A DNA stretch of 64,000 nt from VAXT01 sp963728535 (GTDB taxonomy: Bacteria > Actinomycetota > Thermoleophilia > Gaiellales > Gaiellaceae), in the NCBI GenBank assembly GCA_963728535.1, contig CAVSKK010000001.1:744001-808000 (forward strand), in the 5' to 3' direction. The notes under the pieces are model-generated. The model made no database searches and was not told the DNA's origin. It worked only from the letters and a program-made list of their open reading frames with translations. Shown here one piece after another: positions 32,240 through 41,487 of the stretch. How positions within the stretch are numbered: position 1 is the stretch's first letter; the number at the start of each line of letters is the position of its first letter. The position numbers were made by a program, and so were the translations under genes.

Positions 32240-33255
32240 TAAAGCAAGCGATCGATCAAATCGACGATCCGACACGAGTAGCCCCACTCGTTGTCGTACC
32301 AGCCGATGACCTTGACCTGGTTCCCGTGCGCCATCGTCGAGAGGCCGTCGATGGTGCAGGAGGCCGGGTTCCCGACGATGTCCGCGGAGACGATCGGGTC
32401 CTCCGTGTACTCGAGCAGCCCCGCCCAGTGGTCCTCGCCCGCGGCGCTGCGATAGGCATCGTTCACCTCGTCTGCGCTCGCCTCGCGGCCGAGCACCGCG
32501 ACCAGGTCGGTCACGCTCCCGTCGGGCACTGGCACGCGCATCGCCATCCCGTCCAGCTTCCCCTTCAGCTCCGGAATGACCTCGCCGATCGCCTTCGCGG
32601 CGCCCGTCGAGGCCGGGATGATGCTCTGTGGAGCGGAGCGCATGCGGCGCAGGTCGGCCTTCCCCTTGCGCGTCATGGCGATCTGATCCTGGAGCTGCTG
32701 CTCCGTCGTGTAGGCGTGGATCGTCGTCATGAATCCCGACTCGAGCCCGAAGGTGTCGAGCAGGATCTTCGCCATCGGCCCGACCGAGTTCGTCGTGCAG
32801 GAGGCGTTGGAGATCAGGTGGTGCTTGTCGGGGTCGTACTTGTCGTCGTTCACGCCGAGGACGATCGTGATGTCGGGATCACTCGCCGGCGCCGAGATGA
32901 CGACCTTCGACGCGCCGGCCGTCAGATGCTGCGAGGCGCCTTCGCGGTCGGTGAAGAGCCCCGTCGACTCGACGACGACTTCGACGCCCATGTCCTTCCA
33001 GGGCAGCGCCGAGGCGTCGCGTTCCGAGAGCACGCGAAAGGAGTGGCCGTCGACCGAGATCTCGTTCTCGGAGTGGCCGATCTCACTCTTCAGCACTCCG
33101 TGCGTCGAGTCATACTTGAGCATGTGCGCGAGCACATCCGGCGGCGCGAGGTCGTTGACGGCCACGAGCTCGAAGCCCGGGCTCTTCTCCAGCCACGCGC
33201 GGTAGAAGTTCCGCCCGATCCGGCCGAAGCCGTTGATGCCGACCTTGGTCGCCAC
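32239..33255 (-). CDS. gap: Glyceraldehyde-3-phosphate dehydrogenase, type I
   Basis: The enzyme oxidises glyceraldehyde 3-phosphate to 1,3-bisphosphoglycerate with NAD(P)+. The NAD-binding start KVGINGFGRIGR, the catalytic Cys in SNASCTTN and the His in TIHAYT are intact. It is the first gene of a tight operon (gap-pgk-tpiA-gpmI) that covers lower glycolysis. The 70-nt gap to the divergent glycosidase gene should hold its promoter. Confidence 0.97.
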   Translation of the reverse strand: MATKVGINGFGRIGRNFYRAWLEKSPGFELVAVNDLAPPDVLAHMLKYDSTHGVLKSEIGHSENEISVDGHSFRVLSERDASALPWKDMGVEVVVESTGLFTDREGASQHLTAGASKVVISAPASDPDITIVLGVNDDKYDPDKHHLISNASCTTNSVGPMAKILLDTFGLESGFMTTIHAYTTEQQLQDQIAMTRKGKADLRRMRSAPQSIIPASTGAAKAIGEVIPELKGKLDGMAMRVPVPDGSVTDLVAVLGREASADEVNDAYRSAAGEDHWAGLLEYTEDPIVSADIVGNPASCTIDGLSTMAHGNQVKVIGWYDNEWGYSCRIVDLIDRLL

Positions 33256-33325
33256 GCGCCGAGTCTAACCGTCCCCTCATTCGAGGGATGGGCTGCTTCG
33301 AGTAGCGGTCGAGGAATGAGGACGG

Positions 33326-34807
33326 ATGAAGCGGCTCGCTCTCACCTTTGCTCTTGCCTGCGCAGCGCTTGCGCTTGCGAGCCCGGCCCAGGCCGGCCTC
33401 ACGGTCGGCGTCGCCGACGATCACCCTCTCGGCCAGCCGGACCAAGGCGCGGCCTTCTTCATGCTCATGAACGACGTCGGCCTGAGCCAAGTGCGCCTGA
33501 CGGTGAACTGGGACGCCACGCAGCCGACGACGATCATGCACCAGGACGAGATCGAGAGCGTCCTGCCGGTCGCAACCCTGCGCGGTGTCCGCGTCATCTT
33601 CTCGATCAGGCCCCTCCAGGCCCGGTCGATTGCCGAGACTCCGGCGGCATCTGATGAGTTTGTCGCCTTTCTCGAGCACGTCGCCCGGACCTTTCCGACC
33701 GTCAAGGATGTGATTGTCGGCAACGAGCCCAACCTGTCGCGGTTCTGGCAGCCGCAGTTCAGCGCGACTGGGAACGGTGCCTCCGGCGCCGCCTTCGAGG
33801 CGCTGCTCGCTCGAAGCTATGACAGGCTCAAAGCCGTCGATCCGACGATCAACGTCATCGGCGTCGGGCTCTCACCACGCGGCGGCGACAATGCGCGCGC
33901 CTCCAGCAACATCTCCACCTCACCGGTGAAGTTCATCCAGGGCATGGGCGCCGCCTACCGCGCCAGCGGACGGACGAAGCCGATCATGGACCAGTTTGCC
34001 TACCACCCGTATCCGCAGAAGGACACGGATTCGCTGACCAAGGGGTACATGTGGCCGAACGCCGGTGTCACGAACCTCGACCGCATCAAGCAGGCGTTCT
34101 GGGATGCCTTTTCCGATACGGGCCAGAAGACGTTCGAGCAAGGGCTGCGTGTAAAGCTCGACGAGGTTGGCTGGCAGGTCGCAGTCATCCCCGCGTCGCT
34201 GCCGGCGTACTTCGGCGCCGAGAGCATTGCGCCGACGACCGAGGCCGCCCAGGCCGCGATCTACCCCGCGCTGCTCCGGTATGTCGCCTGCGACCCGGCA
34301 GTCGAAGCCGTGCTCTTCTTCGGGCTCCAGGACGAGCCGAACCTCGACCGCTGGCAGGCCGGGCTCATGCGCGCTGACGGCTCCGTTCGGCCTTCGTACG
34401 CCTCGGTGCGGGCGGAGCTCGCAGCGAGCGGCGGGAACTGCGCCGGCACGAAGCGCCTGTGGCGCCACTCGACGACCGTCGACGGCGCGAAGGCCACGTT
34501 CCCGAAGGTCCGCCGGCTTCCTCGCAAGGTGAACAAGTGGAGCATCCTCGCCCGCGCTGACGAGGACGCGCTCTTCACGGCCGGCATCTATCGCGTCACC
34601 CGTGGCCGCGCCCGTCTCAAGGGCAAGGCGCTCCTCAAGTCCGGTCGCCTCACGGCATACAGGACGCGCTTCGTGCGCTTCCCCTCGCGGCGCCTTCGCC
34701 CCGGGAAGTATGTCTACTCGATCCGCATCCGCGCCGAGGCAAGTGCGAAACGCTCGACCCGCAAGACGAGCCGCAAGTTCGTCGTCTTCGCCCCCCGCCA
34801 CCGGTAG
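33326..34807 (+). CDS. Secreted TIM-barrel glycoside hydrolase-like protein, paralogue 2
   Basis: The 493-residue protein has a clear signal peptide (MKRLALTFALACAALALASPAQA) and the same barrel and tail as the protein at 6321. The acid/base motif is VIVGNEPNLSRFW and the candidate nucleophile is in LDEVGWQVAV. It keeps the tail of about 120 residues rich in Arg and Lys that ends each of the two longer copies. The ligand is unknown. The gene stands alone between the gap operon and a repeat-rich intergenic stretch. Confidence 0.75.
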   Translation: MKRLALTFALACAALALASPAQAGLTVGVADDHPLGQPDQGAAFFMLMNDVGLSQVRLTVNWDATQPTTIMHQDEIESVLPVATLRGVRVIFSIRPLQARSIAETPAASDEFVAFLEHVARTFPTVKDVIVGNEPNLSRFWQPQFSATGNGASGAAFEALLARSYDRLKAVDPTINVIGVGLSPRGGDNARASSNISTSPVKFIQGMGAAYRASGRTKPIMDQFAYHPYPQKDTDSLTKGYMWPNAGVTNLDRIKQAFWDAFSDTGQKTFEQGLRVKLDEVGWQVAVIPASLPAYFGAESIAPTTEAAQAAIYPALLRYVACDPAVEAVLFFGLQDEPNLDRWQAGLMRADGSVRPSYASVRAELAASGGNCAGTKRLWRHSTTVDGAKATFPKVRRLPRKVNKWSILARADEDALFTAGIYRVTRGRARLKGKALLKSGRLTAYRTRFVRFPSRRLRPGKYVYSIRIRAEASAKRSTRKTSRKFVVFAPRHR

Positions 34808-35349
34808 CCCAGCCATGTCCGGCGTCTGACACCGGACAGGTACCGAGTGGACAGGCCCGCCGCGCACCTTCGGCGTCGTTGACCCAAGCCGCGCGGCCGA
34901 ATCGACATGTCCGGTGCCAGACACCACACATGTCCCGTTCAGCCGAGGCCAGAACGGCCGATGAGCAATCCGGCCGTGTCCAGGTGCCAGGCCAGGACAT
35001 GTCGCGAAGGACGAGTGGCGCCCTCCCGCACAACCAATCCCCAACCCCGCGGCGGGCCCCGTCGTCGCCGTCTTGCGGCGACGACATTAGAGGCCGTACG
35101 GGCTTTGCCCGTGCGGCCGTCTTAAGCCCAACCGGCCCCAACCGCCAACGAGTCCCGGTCGGCGGTGAATGATGTTGGAGAAAAGAAGAAAGTAGGAATT
35201 AATGCGGCGGGCCGGAGGGGAAGCTCCGAGGACGACCTCCCCCTCCCGTTGAACCGCGCTCCGGACCTTGGCGGCGGACGGGGTCTGAATCCGCCGCCGG
35301 ACGAGCACAGACCCGCCGCAAATCAAGTATTGCGCACTCGTGCCTCGCC
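34808..35349. repeat. Intergenic stretch with palindromic repeats and hairpins
   Basis: This 542-nt stretch separates two convergent genes and has no credible ORF. It holds three variants of a palindromic motif (TGTCCGG...CCGGACA at 34816-34838, GGTGCCAGACACC at 34913-34925, and GGTGCCAGGCC near 34983), and two strong hairpins (GTCGTCGCCG/CGGCGACGAC near 35060-35085 and GGCCGTACGGGC/GCCCGTGCGGCC at 35091-35117). The motif also appears near 53976 and beside the 5S gene. Confidence 0.6.
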
Positions 35350-36270
35350 CTACAACCCGGCCAACCGGACAAGGCTCGCGAGCCGCCGTTGCGCCGCAGA
35401 TTTCGTCGCTGGGGGACTGCATTTGGAGGCTAGCTCCCGCAGAGAGAGCGACGGATGGCGGAGCCGGAGCTTCGCTATCTCACGGAGCTTCGGCGGCAGT
35501 TTCCCCAGCGTCCCTCGCCGCTCCAGGCGCTTGACCGCCCGGATCTGAGTCTGCGCCGCGCGACTTGTCCTGACGAGGTTCGCGTGATCGGCGTTCGCCA
35601 GCCGGTTGGCCCGCGCCTTCGTCGCTCCCATCACGCTCTGCTCCTCGAAGGCGAGCACGGCGTCGCTCGCACCCGCGGCGGCGAGCGCGTCCGCGATCGG
35701 CCCCAGCCCTTTGGCGTAGGCGACCGCGTGCCGGCCGCGCTCGAGCACGTTCAGCCGCACACCGAGCCGCTCGCCCACGGAGGCCAGGAACTCTGCGCCC
35801 TCGCGCGTGGCGCTTCGCACTTCCAGATGGGGCGCGCGCGGGCCGGAGAGCGTGCCGCTGCCGAGAAGGGCGCCGCGCAGGTACGCAGCCCGGCAGCACG
35901 CGCGAGCCACCACCCGCTGTGGCGGCCGCACGAGCGGCGCGAGACCGTGGCCGACCACGCCCGCCTCCCGCAGCACGCTCAGCGCCCGGTCGTCGCCCGC
36001 CACATGGAGCTGGTACCGCGTCTCCCGCCCGAAGGCATGTCGTTGATAGGTGCGGATCTCGGAGGTGAGGCCGAGCTCGCGCAGGAGACTGAAGGCGCGC
36101 CGGGCGGCAGCGGGGCTCGCGAGGTCGAGGTGGAGCGCGATCTCGCCGCGTCCACGGAGGTGCAGGCTGCCCGCAGTATGCGCGAGACCCGAGAGCTCGG
36201 CGAGCCGGTCGCACTCCTTCCGCGGCACGATCCCCGCGAGCTCGTTCCGGAGGTCCTCAGACAGCGACAC
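35350..36270 (-). CDS. whiA: WhiA family transcription regulator
   Basis: WhiA is a DNA-binding regulator built from a LAGLIDADG-derived domain and a C-terminal helix-turn-helix. The degenerate nuclease fold is seen in CCRAAYLRGALLGSGTLSGP, and the HTH in LPPKLREIAKLRLRHPSLSLRELA. WhiA controls sporulation division in Streptomyces and is widespread in Gram-positives, where it affects cell division. GTG 36270 (VSLSEDLRNEL) is chosen; it overlaps ogt by 14 nt. The usual partners rapZ and yvcK are not nearby. Confidence 0.88.
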   Translation of the reverse strand: MSLSEDLRNELAGIVPRKECDRLAELSGLAHTAGSLHLRGRGEIALHLDLASPAAARRAFSLLRELGLTSEIRTYQRHAFGRETRYQLHVAGDDRALSVLREAGVVGHGLAPLVRPPQRVVARACCRAAYLRGALLGSGTLSGPRAPHLEVRSATREGAEFLASVGERLGVRLNVLERGRHAVAYAKGLGPIADALAAAGASDAVLAFEEQSVMGATKARANRLANADHANLVRTSRAAQTQIRAVKRLERRGTLGKLPPKLREIAKLRLRHPSLSLRELASKCSPPATKSAAQRRLASLVRLAGL

Positions 36271-36724
36271 CTTCGAGCTCCAGCAGCCGAAGCTTGTACC
36301 CGAGTCCGAGCGATCCGTACGAGCCCAGCCCGTCCGCGGCGACGACGCGATGGCACGGGACGACCAGCCCGAATCGATTCTGCGCGCACACCGAGCCGAC
36401 TGCACGCTGCGCGTTCAGGTGTCCGGCCAGGGCCGCAACTTCCCCGTACGTAACCGTCTCTCCGTACGGGATCTCGCGCATCGCCTCGAGGGCCGAGCGC
36501 TGGAACCCGGTACACCACTCGAGGTCGAGCTCGACGTCGGCGAAGGAGTCTCGCGCGCCTCCTAGGAACGCAACCATCCGCCGCGCCAGCGGGTCAGCCT
36601 CTGTCTCCACGTCATCGCGAAACGCCTCGCGCGGCAGCTCGTGCCACGCCAGGAGCCCGTCCTCGAAGATGAGCTCACCCGTTCCCCAGCCCTCGGCCTC
36701 GTACGCCACGCGTCGAACCGGCAC
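36257..36724 (-). CDS. ogt: Methylated-DNA-protein cysteine S-methyltransferase
   Basis: Ogt repairs O6-methylguanine by moving the alkyl group to its own Cys. The active-site motif is VPCHRVVAADG, preceded by the helix-turn-helix ending in AVGSVCAQNRFGLV and the wing of the domain. At 155 residues it is the short form without an Ada domain. It precedes whiA and overlaps it. Confidence 0.93.
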   Translation of the reverse strand: MPVRRVAYEAEGWGTGELIFEDGLLAWHELPREAFRDDVETEADPLARRMVAFLGGARDSFADVELDLEWCTGFQRSALEAMREIPYGETVTYGEVAALAGHLNAQRAVGSVCAQNRFGLVVPCHRVVAADGLGSYGSLGLGYKLRLLELEGVAV

Positions 36725-36781
36725 GAGCCGAATGTAGCGGCCCGCGCCGTAGCTCCGCGCGGGCCGCCTGCGATCTGACCG

Positions 36782-37321
36782 TTACTCGTTTTCGAGCTCC
36801 GCCTGAACGACCTCGCCGTCGCGCGTCGTGTAGGTCAGCTGGATCCTCTCGTACACGAACGTGACCTCTTCGAGCGGAATCGAGTCTCCGCTACCGGTTT
36901 GCTGGACCGACCTGATGATGACGTCCTCCAGCGTGTACTGCATGTACGGCCTGTTCGAGCCGCCGGGACGATTGACCGTGAGCACCACCTGCTGGATGTG
37001 CTGGCCCAGCGCGCATCTTCGCGCAAGCGCTGGCGATGCCTTGTCGATCGTCTTCGTGATCTTCAGGTCCTCCAGGGTGGCCTCGCCCGCTCCTCCTCCG
37101 CCGCCACCGCCAATCGAGCCCGACTGGGTGACGCCCCACGACCACGACTCGACGGCGATACTCGTGCTCCCCGGGTCGCCTCCCGTGACCCCCTGGATGA
37201 CGACGTGGCCGGAGGTGCGATCGGCCGGGAGCTCACCGCCGCTGACGGCGTACGCGGCGGCTGCCGCGATGACCGCGACAACGGTCACGACCAACCCTAC
37301 CCACGTGATCTTGCGCTTCAT
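36782..37321 (-). CDS. Secreted or anchored Hcp-like protein (T6SS tube fold), orphan
   Basis: The N-terminal hydrophobic helix (ITWVGLVVTVVAVIAAAAAYAV) is followed by an Hcp1-type domain: SIAVESWSWGVTQSG, a Gly-rich loop, LEDLKITKTIDKASP, the CALGQHIQQVVLTV strand and a C-terminal Q-x-x-GSGDSIPLEEVTF segment. Hcp forms the inner tube of type VI secretion. No other T6SS gene is in the window, and a membrane segment on Hcp is unlike the classic protein. The GGAG near ATG 37321 supports the start. Confidence 0.75.
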   Translation of the reverse strand: MKRKITWVGLVVTVVAVIAAAAAYAVSGGELPADRTSGHVVIQGVTGGDPGSTSIAVESWSWGVTQSGSIGGGGGGGAGEATLEDLKITKTIDKASPALARRCALGQHIQQVVLTVNRPGGSNRPYMQYTLEDVIIRSVQQTGSGDSIPLEEVTFVYERIQLTYTTRDGEVVQAELENE

Positions 37322-37387
37322 AGTGACTCCTTCGGGTCGCTTACGAGCTTGAGCGGAGCCGCATTCCACTCCCTACAATCCAAGACC

Positions 37388-39046
37388 GTGAGCAGCCCCG
37401 GCATCTTCCATCCGCCGAAGCCGGTCAACGAGCCGGTCAAGGACTACGCGCCCGGATCGCCCGAGCGCGAGGAACTCCGACGCCGGCTCGACCAGCTCCA
37501 GAGCGAGCGACTCGAGGTCCCACTGGTCATCGGCGGCGAGGACGTGACGACCGGCAAGACCGCCGAGGTCGTCATGCCCCACCGCAAGAGCCACGTGCTC
37601 GCCGACGTCCACCAGGGCGGGCCGCCGGAGGTCGAGCGTGCGATCGAAGCAGCAGGCGAAGCGTGGGAGGACTGGTCGCGCATGCCATGGGAGGAGCGGG
37701 CCGCGATCTTCCTGCGCGCGGCCGAGCTGCTGGCAGGGCCGTGGCGCTCGACGCTCAACGCCTCGACGATGCTCGGCCAGTCGAAGACGGCTCACCAGGC
37801 GGAGATCGACGCAGCCTGCGAGGTCATCGACTTCTACCGCTTCAACGTCGAGTTCATGACGCGCATCTACGAGGAGCAGCCGGTCTCCTCGCAGGGCGTC
37901 TGGAACCGGCTGGAGTACCGGCCGCTCGAAGGGTTCGTCCTCGCCGTTTCGCCGTTCAACTTCACGGCCATCGGCGCCAACCTCCCGGCGAGCGCCGCGC
38001 TGATGGGCAACACCGTCGTCTGGAAGCCCGCCGGGACCGCCTCGTACTCGGCGCACTTCCTGATGGGGCTCCTCCAGGAGGCGGGCCTTCCGCCGGGCGT
38101 GATCAACCTCGTCTACGGCGCCGGCGCGACGATCGGCGACTCAGCCCTGGCGAGCCCGCACCTGGCCGGCGTGCATTTCACCGGCTCGACCGGCGTCTTC
38201 AACTCGATGTGGAACACGATCGGCTCGAACGTCGGCAGCTACCGCAACTATCCGCGGATCGTCGGCGAGACGGGCGGCAAGGACTTCATCGTCGCGCACC
38301 CCTCCGCCGACGTGGACGCCATCGCGACCGCCATTGTCCGCGGCTCCTTCGAGTACCAGGGCCAGAAGTGCTCGGCCGCCTCGCGCGTCTACGCGCCTTC
38401 GAACCTCTGGCCCGAGCTCCGCGAGCGGCTCGCCGACCAGGTGGCTCAGATCAAGATGGGCGACGTCGCCGACTTCGAGAACTTCATGGGCGCAGTCATC
38501 GACGCCAAGTCGTTGCAGACGCAGAGTGAGGCGATCGAGGAGGCGCGCGCCCACAAGCAGACCGAAGTGCTGGTCGGCGGCGGAGTGAACGACGAGGAGG
38601 GCTTCTTCGTCGAGCCGACCGTGATCGAGACGAAGGATCCGGACTTCCGGCTGCTCCGGGACGAGCTCTTCGGGCCGGTCGTCACCGCATTCGTCTACCC
38701 CGAGGGAAAGTGGAGCGACACCCTCGAGCTCGTCGACCGCACTGCGGCGTACGGCCTCACGGGCGCCGTGTTCGCCGACGATCGCAACGCCGTGCTCGAG
38801 GCGAAGGACGCGCTCCGCTACGCCGCGGGCAACTTCTACGTGAACGACAAGCCGACCGGCGCGGTCGTCGGCCAGCAGCCTTTCGGCGGCGGCAGGGCCT
38901 CGGGGACGAACGACAAGGCTGGCTCGATGTGGAACCTCATCCGCTGGTGTAGCCCCCGCACGATCAAGGAAACCTTCGTCCCGCCGACGGACTATCGCTA
39001 CCCGTTCATGGCGCCTGACGCGGACGGCGACAGCAGCACTCGGTGA
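37388..39046 (+). CDS. pruA: 1-pyrroline-5-carboxylate dehydrogenase
   Basis: The enzyme oxidises glutamate semialdehyde, from proline, to glutamate with NAD+. It belongs to the aldehyde dehydrogenase superfamily: FNFTAIGANLPASAALMGNTVVWKP (cofactor loop), the Glu in VGETGGKDF and the nucleophile Cys in YQGQKCSAASR. At 552 residues it is the stand-alone form. Proline dehydrogenase is not adjacent. The GTG 37388 start follows a short gap after the divergent Hcp gene. Its stop overlaps the next gene's GTG as GTGA. Confidence 0.94.
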   Translation: MSSPGIFHPPKPVNEPVKDYAPGSPEREELRRRLDQLQSERLEVPLVIGGEDVTTGKTAEVVMPHRKSHVLADVHQGGPPEVERAIEAAGEAWEDWSRMPWEERAAIFLRAAELLAGPWRSTLNASTMLGQSKTAHQAEIDAACEVIDFYRFNVEFMTRIYEEQPVSSQGVWNRLEYRPLEGFVLAVSPFNFTAIGANLPASAALMGNTVVWKPAGTASYSAHFLMGLLQEAGLPPGVINLVYGAGATIGDSALASPHLAGVHFTGSTGVFNSMWNTIGSNVGSYRNYPRIVGETGGKDFIVAHPSADVDAIATAIVRGSFEYQGQKCSAASRVYAPSNLWPELRERLADQVAQIKMGDVADFENFMGAVIDAKSLQTQSEAIEEARAHKQTEVLVGGGVNDEEGFFVEPTVIETKDPDFRLLRDELFGPVVTAFVYPEGKWSDTLELVDRTAAYGLTGAVFADDRNAVLEAKDALRYAAGNFYVNDKPTGAVVGQQPFGGGRASGTNDKAGSMWNLIRWCSPRTIKETFVPPTDYRYPFMAPDADGDSSTR

Positions 39047-40549
39047 AGCTCGCGGGCCTGCTCGTGGCAGCCGGAGTCGGGCTGCTCCTTGCTGCCTCCT
39101 CCGATGCGGGACGAGTCGCGGGCACCGCACGAGCGGGACCTCCTGCTCGGGTCTCTCCGCCCGGATCGAGTCGTTGCTCGTGCAGGCAACGACCGGATCG
39201 ACGTGGCGGGGGGCGGCCGGGACCGCGTCGCGTGCGGTCTGGGCGCCGATCTCGTCGCTGCCGACCGAACCGACAGGCTGGCCGCTGACTGCGAGGTCGT
39301 GAGCCGCCGCATCGCCACGGACCCGTACCGTGACGGCGGAGGTCAGCATGCGACCCATGCCGAGCCGGACAGCTTCTCGTGGGGGGCGACGGTCGTTGCG
39401 ACGTTTCAGGTCGCGCGCTTCGTCGACGGCGGTGCCCAGAACATCGGCTTCGCACGCTCGACCGACGCCGGCCGAACCTGGCGCAGCGGCCTCCTACCGC
39501 AGCTGACCCGCGCCTCCCGGCCTCGCGGCGCATCCCAGCGAGCCAGCGATCCCGTGGTCGCCTACGACGATGCGCACGGGCTCTGGCTGATCGCGACGCT
39601 CGGGATCACCGAGTCGGGCACCGCCGTCCTCGTCAGCTCGTCGGCGGACGGGCTTCATTGGAGCGCACCGGTCACGGCGGTGCAGAAGCCGGACCTGCCC
39701 AACAGCATCGCGCTCGACAAGGAATGGATCGCCTGCGACAACGGTGCTTCGAGCCCCTTCCGAGGGCATTGCTACGTGAGCTACAGCGACGTCGAGCGAG
39801 TGGAGCTCGTCACCCAGACGTCGGTCGACGGAGGGAAGACCTGGTCAGCCGCGGTCGGCGCCCCGGACCACGCCGGCCGGCGGGGTATTCGGGGGCCGTA
39901 CGCACCCGGGCCCCAGCAGGTCGCACTTCCCGACGGAACGCTCGTGATCCCGCTCTTCGACGGCGAGCTCTCCGCCGTTCGCTCGACCGACGGCGGCGCC
40001 ACGTTCTCGGCGGGAACGAGGATTGCCGCGGCGACTTTCAGCAGAGTCCCGGGTCTGCGCGCCGCGCCGTTACCGAGCGCGGAGGTCGGCGCTGACGGCA
40101 CCGTGTTCCTGGCCTGGCCGGACTGTGCTCTCCGCCCGGGTTGCTCGGCGAACGACATCGTGTTCTCGAAGTCCCGCACCGGGGTGAACTGGCCCCTACC
40201 GGTGAGAATTCCGCTCGGCCCTGGGAGCCACGTGATCGCCGGGATCGCGGCCGACCCGACACGCACAGGCCGCGTCGCGGTCACCTACTACACCGCGTCC
40301 GGCAGCAAGCTCGACGTCCACCTCGTCTGGTCCCGCGACGGCGGCGTCAACTGGTCTCGGCCGGTTCGCCTTTCGCCCGAACGGATGCCCTACCGCCGGA
40401 TCGCCTCGGCCGGAGGCGCCATGGTCGGCGACTACATCTCGACCTCGTTCGCGGCCGACCGGGCGGTCTCGGTCTTCACACTCGCCCAGTCGCGGCTGCG
40501 CGGGCGCTATCGCCAGGCGACGTACGCAAGCTCGATCGCCGTCCCGTGA
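39043..40549 (+). CDS. Secreted sialidase-like/BNR-repeat protein, signal peptide out of frame
   Basis: A signal peptide (VKLAGLLVAAGVGLLLAASS) starts at GTG 39043, overlapping the pruA stop as GTGA, but its frame ends after about 80 codons. The main frame, from about 39104 on, holds a calcium-binding-like stretch (ARAGNDRIDVAGGGRDRV) and a beta-propeller with Asp boxes (STDAGRTW, SVDGGKTW, STDGGATF, SRDGGVNW). Removing one G from the GGG run at about 39107 would fuse them as SSDADESRAP. Sialidase activity is not shown, as the catalytic arginines are not clear. Confidence 0.65.
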
Positions 40550-41477
40550 GCGCCGTCCGCTGATCCAATCGATCTGGCACGCCGTCGGTGTCTTCTGGGA
40601 CCATCTGGCGGATCTCGGCTGGGGCGCGCTCGGCATCGGAATCGTCCTGCACGTGCTCCGCCTCCTTTGCGTGAGCGCGGCCTGGCGGAACATCCTCCAG
40701 GCCGCGTATCCGAAGACTCGTGTACCGCGTCGGTCGATCCTGGGCGCGGTCTTCGCGGGCGTGGGCGTCAACGCGATCATCCCGGCCCGCGGTGGCGACG
40801 CGGTGCGCGTGTTCCTCGCCAAGCGCAGCGTGCCGGACAGCAGCTATGCGACGGTCGCCGCCACCCTGGTCGTGCTCACCCTCTTCGACTTCCTGATCGC
40901 GAGCTCCCTCGTGATCTGGGCCGCGGCGAACGGCTACCTGCCCGGCCAGGATGTGCTCGGGCCGTCGTTCGACTTCGGCTGGGTCGTTCACAATCCGATC
41001 ACGTTCCTCAAGGCGATCGCGATCGGTCTCGTCATCCTGCTCGTGGTCGTACTCTGGTTCGCAGAGCAGATCGGGGATTTCCGGCGCCGGCTCGCGCAGG
41101 GGTTCTCGATCCTCCGGGACCGACAGGCCTACCTTCGCGGCGTCATCCTCTGGCAGGTCGCCGACTGGCTCCTGCGGTTCGCGGCCGTCCTCTTCTTCCT
41201 GCATGCATTCGGGCTCCCGGGCACGCTGCACAACGCGTTACTCGTCCAGGTCTCGGCGGCTCTTGCCTCGCTGCTCCCGATCAGCCCATCCGGGATCGGA
41301 ACCGAGCAGGCGTTCCTCCTCTACCTGTTCGGCGGACAGGTCGCGGGGACGGCGCTCGTCACCTTCAGTGTCGGCATGCGGGTCACGCTCATCGCGGTGA
41401 ACATGGCGCTCGGCTTTGCCACGATCCTCGTCACGCTGCGGACTCTGCGCTGGCGGACGGCGCACGGGGCTCGCTGA
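40546..41477 (+). CDS. UPF0104/YbhN-like flippase-type membrane protein (start uncertain)
   Basis: The protein has about eight membrane helices and the family motifs VFAGVGVNAIIPARGGDAVRV and LLPISPSGIGTEQA. Such proteins (AglD/MprF-like lysylphosphatidylglycerol flippase superfamily) are thought to move lipids. A GTG at 40546 overlaps the sialidase stop as GTGA but meets a stop after five codons. One extra C at about 40560 would join it to the main frame (CTG 40560 onward). Without this repair the first clean in-frame start is GTG 40650, which would lose the first helix. Confidence 0.7.
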
Positions 41478-41487
41478 GATAGGCCGC

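Noticed and set aside
35350..36270. LAGLIDADG-like text in WhiA as a mobile nuclease
   Set aside because: WhiA is a known domesticated family with an HTH domain and no nuclease residues; the gene is host-like in context.
36782..37321. A type VI secretion locus
   Set aside because: Only an Hcp-fold protein is present; no sheath, baseplate, VgrG or ClpV gene is seen in the window.
36899..37387. N-terminal extension of the PruA ORF
   Set aside because: It is antisense to the Hcp-like gene; the conserved N terminus begins at GTG 37388.
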